64,000 nucleotides of DNA from assembly GCF_000385135.1 (NCBI RefSeq), contig NZ_ARQM01000014.1:186001-250000 (forward strand). Reading direction: 5' to 3'. The translations under genes and the position numbers were made by a program. Positions 59,569 to 64,000 of this stretch are shown here, in pieces (positions within the stretch are counted from its first letter, which is position 1; each line of letters begins with the position of its first letter). The notes under the pieces were generated by a model. It ran no database searches. It had not been told where the DNA came from and saw only the letters and a program-made list of their open reading frames with translations. Origin of the DNA: Promicromonospora sukumoe 327MFSha3.1 (GTDB lineage: Bacteria; Actinomycetota; Actinomycetes; Actinomycetales; Cellulomonadaceae).

Positions 59569-59634
59569 ATGGAGAGAGAGCGTCTGAACGGGGCACGCCT
59601 GAGTCGGGCCAGGCTGAACGGGGCCCGGCCGTGA
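59569..59634 (+). CDS. 21-aa Arg-rich leader peptide (candidate)
   Basis: ATG 59569 with GGGAG 11 bases upstream opens a 21-codon frame, MERERLNGARLSRARLNGAR plus Pro. It contains the direct repeat RLNGAR, twice, encoded by a CTGAACGGGGC repeat. Its TGA overlaps the GTG of the next gene (GTGA), so translation of the two would be coupled. It may be a regulatory leader or a chance frame. Confidence 0.45.
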   Translation: MERERLNGARLSRARLNGARP

Positions 59635-59870
59635 GCTGCGCGCCGGGTGGCGGGCCGGCTCTGGAGAGCGTGCTGCCGGGGCTCGCCCGGGCCGTGGACC
59701 TGGTGGACCGCGCGTCCGCCGGGATACGGGCCGCCGCCGAGGTCGAGTGGGCTGCTCGGGCGGCGCAGTTGTACCGGATGGCGGTCGACGACGTCGGGCG
59801 CGCCCTGGCCCGCGACCGCGTCCTGCTCGACGAGGCCCTCCTGCTGGCCCGCAGCGGGTGGGCGCGATGA
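59631..59870 (+). CDS. 79-aa helical protein, WXG100-like in size and context
   Basis: Starts with GTG inside the preceding stop and ends in an ATGA overlap with the lipase-like gene. The product is almost all helix (LESVLPGLARAVDLVDRASAGIRAAAEVEWAARAAQLYRMAVDDVGRALARDRVLLDEALLLAR). A central VEWAARAAQLYR loosely echoes the W-containing turn of ESX-type proteins, although a strict WxG is absent. It is probably a chaperone-like or co-secreted partner of the next protein (inference). Confidence 0.6.
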   Translation: MSCAPGGGPALESVLPGLARAVDLVDRASAGIRAAAEVEWAARAAQLYRMAVDDVGRALARDRVLLDEALLLARSGWAR

Positions 59871-61417
59871 CAGGGGACCCGCGGCGGCCCCAGGACACGG
59901 TCACCGTCCACGGCGGGCGCGGCACCTCGGCCGTCGAGTCGGAGTCCGTGCGGCAGGCGGCCGCGGTGCTCGCCCGCGCCGCGGACGACCTGCGGGCGGC
60001 GGCCGTGCAGTGCCTGGGGGTGAGCCGGGACCTCGTGGTCGTGCCGGGCGGGAGCTCGGCCGCGGGACCTGTCTCCGGGGCGCCCGCCTTCACGTCGCCC
60101 GCGTTCACCCCGGAAGCGCATGCCCTCGCTCCCGCGGCGCTCGCGCTGGACGAGGCGGCGCGAGCCGCGGCGCGCGGCCTCGCTGAGCGGGCCGACCTGT
60201 GCGACCTGCTCGGCTGGCGGCTGCTGCGCGCGGCCGGCCTCTACGAGGAGGCGGAGTCCACCGCGCAACGTCTGCTCGGCGGGCTGGTCACGGCAGGGAC
60301 GTTCGGACTCGGGGCGGCGGCCGGCGTACTGGGCTGGGCGGGCCTCGCGGGCCTCGGTCTCGTGGGCGGCGCGGAGGTCGCGGGCCGCCTGGCCGGGGGA
60401 GCGTTCGCCGGCGGCCTTCCCGCCGCCGTGGCGGGGTGGGCCGGAGCCGAGGCGACGCGAGGCCTGGCGCCGTACTCGGACGAGGTGTTCGCCGGGCTGG
60501 GCGGCGGCGTCGCCGTGACCCGGCCCGGGCCGGCCCAGGGGCGCCAGGGCGTGGCCGGCGGGGCCGGTGTGCTCGCGCACGTGGCCCGCGAGGTCCCCGT
60601 GCTCGGCGACGACGATGCCGGGATCCGGCTCACGCGGCTCGGCCCCGGGGACTTCGCGGGTGGCGCGCTGCCGGCGTGGTCCGGCCGCGGTGCGGCGTCG
60701 GTGCAGGAGGCGCTGGCGCGGATCGACGACCTCTACCCGGGCGCCGGCGGAGCCCCCGAGGCCACGATCGCGGTCCAGCGGGTGACGGCACCGGACGGCG
60801 CGGTGTCCTGGACGGTGCTGGTCCCCGGCACGCAGTCGGTCCTGCCCGCCGACCACCCCTGGGACGGGCGCACCGACCTCGAGCTGATGGCGGGCGAGGC
60901 CGACGGCGCCACAGCGGCGATCGAGAGCGCGCTCGCCGACTCCGGCGTAGGGCCCGACGAGCCCGTGACCCTCGTGGGCCACAGCCTCGGTGGCATCGCG
61001 GCCACGGCGCTCGTGTCACGGGCGGGCTTCGCCGAGCGGTACCGGGTGGGCGGGCTGGTCACCGCCGGTGCGCCGACCGGGCTGCTGGCCACCCCGCCCG
61101 GCGTCCCGGTGCTGCACCTGGAGACCCCGGAGGAGCTGGTCTCGCAGACTGACGGCCGCTCCGCCGCGGAGAACCCCCGTACGCGGGACCGCGTCACGGT
61201 GGTGCGGTCGCTGCGGGACTCGGCTGCCGCGGCCGACCGCACGGCGTCCGGCAGCCTGCCGCAGGCGCACGCCGTCTCGACGCACGTCCGGACCCTGGAC
61301 CTCGCCGTCGCGTCCGGCGACCCGCGGGTGACCGGAACGACCGACCGGATCGGCGCACGGCTGGACGGGCCGGCCGCGAGCACCGTGTTCTACCGCGCGG
61401 AACGGACCGGGTCGTGA
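59867..61417 (+). CDS. Alpha/beta-hydrolase (lipase-like) with helical and Gly-rich N-terminal half
   Basis: 516 aa. Residues 25-130 are helical (SESVRQAAAVLARAADDLRAAAVQ; EARALDEAARAAARGLAERADL type). Residues 140-215 are a Gly/Ala-rich hydrophobic region. The C-terminal half is an alpha/beta-hydrolase with the nucleophile elbow TLVGHSLGGIAATAL, preceded by WTVLVPGTQSVLPADHPWDGRTDLELMAG and followed by a His near QAHAVSTHVRTLD. Such proteins resemble T7SS-associated or wall-exposed lipases of actinobacteria. Coupling to the small helical protein supports a shared export or assembly path. No signal peptide is seen. Confidence 0.7.
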   Translation: MTGDPRRPQDTVTVHGGRGTSAVESESVRQAAAVLARAADDLRAAAVQCLGVSRDLVVVPGGSSAAGPVSGAPAFTSPAFTPEAHALAPAALALDEAARAAARGLAERADLCDLLGWRLLRAAGLYEEAESTAQRLLGGLVTAGTFGLGAAAGVLGWAGLAGLGLVGGAEVAGRLAGGAFAGGLPAAVAGWAGAEATRGLAPYSDEVFAGLGGGVAVTRPGPAQGRQGVAGGAGVLAHVAREVPVLGDDDAGIRLTRLGPGDFAGGALPAWSGRGAASVQEALARIDDLYPGAGGAPEATIAVQRVTAPDGAVSWTVLVPGTQSVLPADHPWDGRTDLELMAGEADGATAAIESALADSGVGPDEPVTLVGHSLGGIAATALVSRAGFAERYRVGGLVTAGAPTGLLATPPGVPVLHLETPEELVSQTDGRSAAENPRTRDRVTVVRSLRDSAAAADRTASGSLPQAHAVSTHVRTLDLAVASGDPRVTGTTDRIGARLDGPAASTVFYRAERTGS

Positions 61418-61442
61418 CCCGGAGAACCCGGGTCGAGCCCGG
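61407..61442. terminator. Two consecutive small hairpins at a convergent junction
   Basis: CCGGGT-CGTG-ACCCGG (61407-61422) overlaps the lipase stop codon and is followed by CCGGG-TCGAG-CCCGG (61428-61442), just before the stop of the holin-like gene. Confidence 0.5.
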
Positions 61443-61449
61443 AGGAGGA

Positions 61450-61857
61450 TCAGTCCGAGATCCGCTTGGGCAGCAGCGCCAGCAGGATGGTCTGCACCAC
61501 GGAGATCACGATCGCTGCCAGCACGTACCACCAGAAGCCGCCGTTGATCTCAAGGCCCCAGTTGGGGGTGTCCGAGAACCACGACTGGTTCGTGATGAGC
61601 GTGGTGATCCACAGCATCAGCGCGTTGACCAGCACCGACACCAGGCCGAGGGTCAGGATGTAGAGCGGGAGCGAGATGAGCTGGACGATCGGCTTCACGA
61701 TCATGTGGACCAGGCCGTAGACGACGGCCACCACGATCACGGCGAGAATCGTGCCGAGCGTGGTGCCGTCGCTCACGACGTCCATGTGGGAGCCGAGGAT
61801 CAGGGACGAGAGCCCGATCGCGAGTGCGGTGATGAGGATGCTGGCCACGAGCTTCAT
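61450..61857 (-). CDS. Phage holin family 4-type membrane protein
   Basis: 135 aa with four membrane segments: KLVASILITALAIGLSSLIL, TLGTILAVIVVAVVYGLVHMI, LISLPLYILTLGLVSVLVNALMLWIT and WWYVLAAIVISVVQTILLALL, ending KRISD. This is the DUF/Phage_holin_4_2 (YvlD-like) family, common in chromosomes and not itself phage evidence. ATG 61857 is chosen over the upstream in-frame start because CACGAT lies 6 bases before it. It diverges from hisC with only 14 bases between starts. Confidence 0.85.
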   Translation of the reverse strand: MKLVASILITALAIGLSSLILGSHMDVVSDGTTLGTILAVIVVAVVYGLVHMIVKPIVQLISLPLYILTLGLVSVLVNALMLWITTLITNQSWFSDTPNWGLEINGGFWWYVLAAIVISVVQTILLALLPKRISD

Positions 61858-61871
61858 CTGGTCATCGTGGC

Positions 61872-62960
61872 ATGCTGACCCTCGTGGAAGAAGCATTCGT
61901 ACCGCTCCGCGCGGCCGTGTCGGCCCTCCCCGCCTACGTTCCCGGCGCCCGTGTCACCGCCGGCTCCCAGGCCTGGAAGCTCTCGTCCAACGAGAACCCG
62001 TATCCGCCGCTGCCGTCCGTGCTGGACGCGATCGCACGCGGCGCGACCGAGGTGAACCGGTACCCCGACATGTACGCCGGCGAGCTCGTCGAGGCGCTCG
62101 CGGCCCACACGGGCGTGGCCCCGGAGAACGTCGTCGTCGGCAACGGCTCGGTCGCCGTGCTCGCGCACGTGCTGCAGGCCGTCGTCGAGCACGGGGACGA
62201 GGTCGTGTTCCCGTGGCGGTCCTTCGAGGCGTACCCGATCGCCGTGGCGGTCGCGGGCGGCAAGGCCGTCATGGTCCCCGTCGAGGGGGGCACCGGCCGG
62301 CTCGACCTGCCCGCGATGGCGGCCGCCGTCACGCCCGCGACCCGGGTGGTGCTGGTCTGCACGCCGAACAACCCGACCGGCCCTGCGGTGCACGCCGCCG
62401 AGCTGGAGACGTTCCTCGCGGCCGTGCCCCGGGACGTGCTGGTCGTCGTGGACGAGGCCTACCTGGAGTTCGTGCGCGACCCTGAGGTGCCCGACGGCGT
62501 CGACCTGCTGCGCCGGCACCCGAACGTGGTGCTGCTGCGCACCCTGTCCAAGGCCTACGGGCTGGCGGGCCTCCGCGTGGGCTACGCCGTCGCCGAGCCC
62601 CGGCTCGCGGCGGGCATCCGCGCGGTGTCGACGCCGTTCGGCGTCTCGCACCTGGCGCAGGTCGCCGCGCTGGCCTCGCTCGCACCCGCCGCGCAGGGCG
62701 AGCTGCTGGAGCGCGTCGACGCGCTGGTCACCGAGCGCACGCGCGTCACCGAGTCGCTGCGGGAGCAGGGCTGGGACCTCCCGGACACGCAGGCGAACTT
62801 CGTCTGGTTCGGCCTCGGCGAGGCGACGCTGCAGCGTGCCGCGGAGGCGAAGGAAGCGGGCGTCCTGGTGCGCCCGTTCGCGGGCGACGGACTCCGCGTG
62901 AGCATCGGCGAGACCGAGGCGAACGACGCGTTCCTCCGCGTCGCCGCGACCTGGCGCTGA
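61872..62960 (+). CDS. hisC: Histidinol-phosphate aminotransferase
   Basis: 362 aa class II PLP aminotransferase. Motifs: ALPAYVPGARV and KLSSNENPYPPLPSV at the start, VVGNGSVAVLAHVLQAVVEHGDEVV, VVLVCTPNNPTGPAV, VDEAYLEFV, and the PLP lysine in LRTLSKAYGLAGLRVGYAV (near 226). It converts imidazole-acetol phosphate to histidinol phosphate; the gene is away from other his genes, so the role could also be aromatic transamination (HisC2/Pat type). GTG 61884, with CATGCT 7 bases upstream, may be the true start. Confidence 0.88.
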   Translation: MLTLVEEAFVPLRAAVSALPAYVPGARVTAGSQAWKLSSNENPYPPLPSVLDAIARGATEVNRYPDMYAGELVEALAAHTGVAPENVVVGNGSVAVLAHVLQAVVEHGDEVVFPWRSFEAYPIAVAVAGGKAVMVPVEGGTGRLDLPAMAAAVTPATRVVLVCTPNNPTGPAVHAAELETFLAAVPRDVLVVVDEAYLEFVRDPEVPDGVDLLRRHPNVVLLRTLSKAYGLAGLRVGYAVAEPRLAAGIRAVSTPFGVSHLAQVAALASLAPAAQGELLERVDALVTERTRVTESLREQGWDLPDTQANFVWFGLGEATLQRAAEAKEAGVLVRPFAGDGLRVSIGETEANDAFLRVAATWR

Positions 62961-62968
62961 CGGACGTC

Positions 62969-63024
62969 GCTGACGGAGGCGTCGATCGGCTGAGCCGGCT
63001 CAGCCGATCAACGCGTCCGTCAGC
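62969..63024. terminator. 56-bp palindrome at convergent junction, overlapping a coding end
   Basis: Arms of 28 bases meet without a loop, with two mismatched pairs; the central 26 bp (62984-63009) is perfect. The right arm encodes the last residues and stop of the XRE regulator. It serves both hisC and that gene. Confidence 0.85.
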
Positions 63025-63899
63025 ACGCCGTCCCGGGCGGTCCAGGCGGGCGCGGCGCCCACCAGAGAGTCGAGCCGCTCCAGCCGGCGGGCCGAGTCGG
63101 CGTCGGCGGGAGTGAGCACGATGATGCGCTCGCCGCGCTCGCGGTCGAGCCACAGACCCTGGAAGACCGTGTCGAGCCTGCCGACCCGGGAGGACAGGTA
63201 GCGGCGCAGCTGTCCGGGCCGGTCGCCCCGCACGTCGTGCTCGTCCCAGTACCGCACGAACTCGGGCGAGTGCTCGCGCAGGCCGCCCAGCAGCCCGCTC
63301 CACCTCGGGTGCTGCCGGAACTCGGCCTCCCGCGCGCGCAGCCGGCCGGCGAGGTCGCGGAGCACCACCTCGGGCTCCACGAGGCTGTCGCGCCACTCCT
63401 CGTTCATGAACAGCAGCCAGGCGCAGTTCCGGTCGGCGGGATCGACCGAGTCGAGGTCGCCGAACAGGAACCGGTAGGTGCGGTTGGCCGCGACCAGGTC
63501 GTACGTAGCGGTCTGGATGGCGGCGGGGAACGGCAGCAGCCGCTCCAGCAGCGCGATGTGCTCGGGGCGCACCTCCATGAGCGGGTTCGGCGCGTCCGCC
63601 CCGGTGTCGGCGGCGCGGCCGGCCAGGATCATGAGGTGCCGCCGCTCCTCGGGACGCAGCCGGAGAGTCCGGGCGACGGCGTCGAGCACCTGGTCCGACG
63701 GGTTGGGCGCCCGCCCCTGCTCGAGCCACGTGTACCAGGTGACGCCCACCCCGGCGAGCTGCGCCACCTCCTCGCGGCGCAGCCCAGGCGTGCGACGCCG
63801 GCCGGCCTGCGGCAGCCCGACGTCGGCCGGGGTCACGCGGCCGCGGCGCTCTCGCAGGAACGCCCCCAGCGCCTTGTGGTCCGGTGCGGTACTCGTCAC
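63000..63899 (-). CDS. XRE-family regulator with MmyB-like ligand domain
   Basis: 299 aa. The N-terminal HTH is LGAFLRERRGRVTPADVGLP then RRTPGLRREEVAQLAGVGVTWYTWLEQGRAPNPSDQVLDAVARTLRL (residues 10-85). The C-terminal MmyB-like PAS-type domain has PAAIQTATYDLVAANRTYRFLFGD, ...AWLLFMNEEWRD and the closing VFQGLWLDRERGERIIVLTPAD. These regulators often control a neighbouring transporter or oxidoreductase; that neighbour would lie beyond the window's right edge. GTG 63899 (VTSTAPDH) follows GACACT by 6 bases; GTG 63920 is the alternative. Confidence 0.87.
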   Translation of the reverse strand: MTSTAPDHKALGAFLRERRGRVTPADVGLPQAGRRRTPGLRREEVAQLAGVGVTWYTWLEQGRAPNPSDQVLDAVARTLRLRPEERRHLMILAGRAADTGADAPNPLMEVRPEHIALLERLLPFPAAIQTATYDLVAANRTYRFLFGDLDSVDPADRNCAWLLFMNEEWRDSLVEPEVVLRDLAGRLRAREAEFRQHPRWSGLLGGLREHSPEFVRYWDEHDVRGDRPGQLRRYLSSRVGRLDTVFQGLWLDRERGERIIVLTPADADSARRLERLDSLVGAAPAWTARDGVLTDALIG

Positions 63900-63962
63900 C
63901 GGACCAGTGTCACCCCGCACGGTGCGGGGAACCAGGTGGTGTCAGTACCCGTATGAACAGGC

Positions 63963-63976
63963 TCCTGGTACCAGGA
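63963..63976. promoter_or_regulatory. 14-bp palindrome upstream of the XRE regulator
   Basis: TCCTGGTACCAGGA is perfect. A related half-site (CCTGGTTCC on the minus strand) lies near 63930. Both are within 80 bases of the regulator's start, as expected for an autoregulatory operator shared with a divergent gene beyond the edge. Confidence 0.5.
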
Positions 63977-64000
63977 TGCCGAACGGCGCACGGTCGGGGC

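Noticed and set aside
61450-61857. Prophage remnant suggested by a holin-family protein
   Set aside because: Phage_holin_4_2 (YvlD-like) proteins are common chromosomal membrane proteins; no other phage gene or attachment site is nearby.

Overview
The window is about 64 kb of very GC-rich, densely coding DNA from an actinobacterial chromosome. Pointers to this are the strongly G/C-biased third codon positions, frequent GTG starts, Tat signals (RRxFL), a class-E-sortase type LAxTG surface protein, a three-helix-bundle ArsC, an MMPL/YhgE pair and a DUF6194 protein. A Micrococcales relative (Promicromonosporaceae or Cellulomonadaceae type) fits best, but that placement is inference. There are no rRNA or tRNA genes, insertion sequences, prophage or CRISPR arrays; this looks like ordinary chromosomal accessory/housekeeping sequence.

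Layout. 1-692: truncated tricorn-protease propeller (minus). 1072-7846: one tightly coupled plus-strand operon with a sulfonate-type ABC importer (ATPase, lipoprotein, permease), an acetyl-CoA-synthetase-like enzyme, O-acetylhomoserine sulfhydrylase and a CoA-binding protein. 7914-14254: single genes (P-loop-less uridine-kinase-like protein, sulfotransferase, double VOC protein, phosphotransferase, ArsR/ArsC fusion, type II NADH dehydrogenase), with a DnaA-box cluster at 10427-10502. 14295-20802: amino-acid permease, Tat metallophosphoesterase, MOSC protein, DUF6194/MerR pair, PH-domain membrane protein, histidine phosphatase. 20972-29590: an aromatic-catabolic block with an AraC regulator, a flavin phenol hydroxylase, hydroxyquinol 1,2-dioxygenase and a five-gene branched-chain-type ABC importer. 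29723-33959: a 46-aa protein, a fumarase-superfamily lyase behind a Crp-like site, a catalytically degenerate RNase H and a ferritin-like/VIT1 transporter. 34185-37031: two repetitive surface proteins. 37363-44798: two MFS transporters, flotillin/NfeD, GNAT, a Tat GHL10-type glycosidase, rhodanese. 44886-53044: phosphoglucomutase, TetR with its palindromic operators, an MMPL exporter with a fused degenerate ABC-like tail, YhgE/Pip, and a small orphan. 53109-63899: acetamidase, M20 peptidase diverging from an AbgT transporter, PurB, a peptide/helical-protein/lipase cassette, a holin-like protein, HisC and an XRE regulator.

Two themes run through the non-coding DNA. First, most operon ends carry long near-perfect palindromes (arms mostly 14-28 bp) without a T-tract. 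Three of them (16981, 24805, 38689) form a sequence family with compensatory changes, and a tandem pair (37138/37187) covaries too. Second, many genes have a nANNNT -10-like hexamer only 6-9 bases before the start codon, the signature of leaderless transcripts; this was used to choose several starts.

The most unusual proteins are the RNase H homologue lacking three of four catalytic carboxylates, the MMPL protein with an ABC-like tail lacking Walker A, and the coupled 21-aa peptide / helical protein / lipase cassette. Coordinates rest on reading frames and start-site signals only; no database search was possible.
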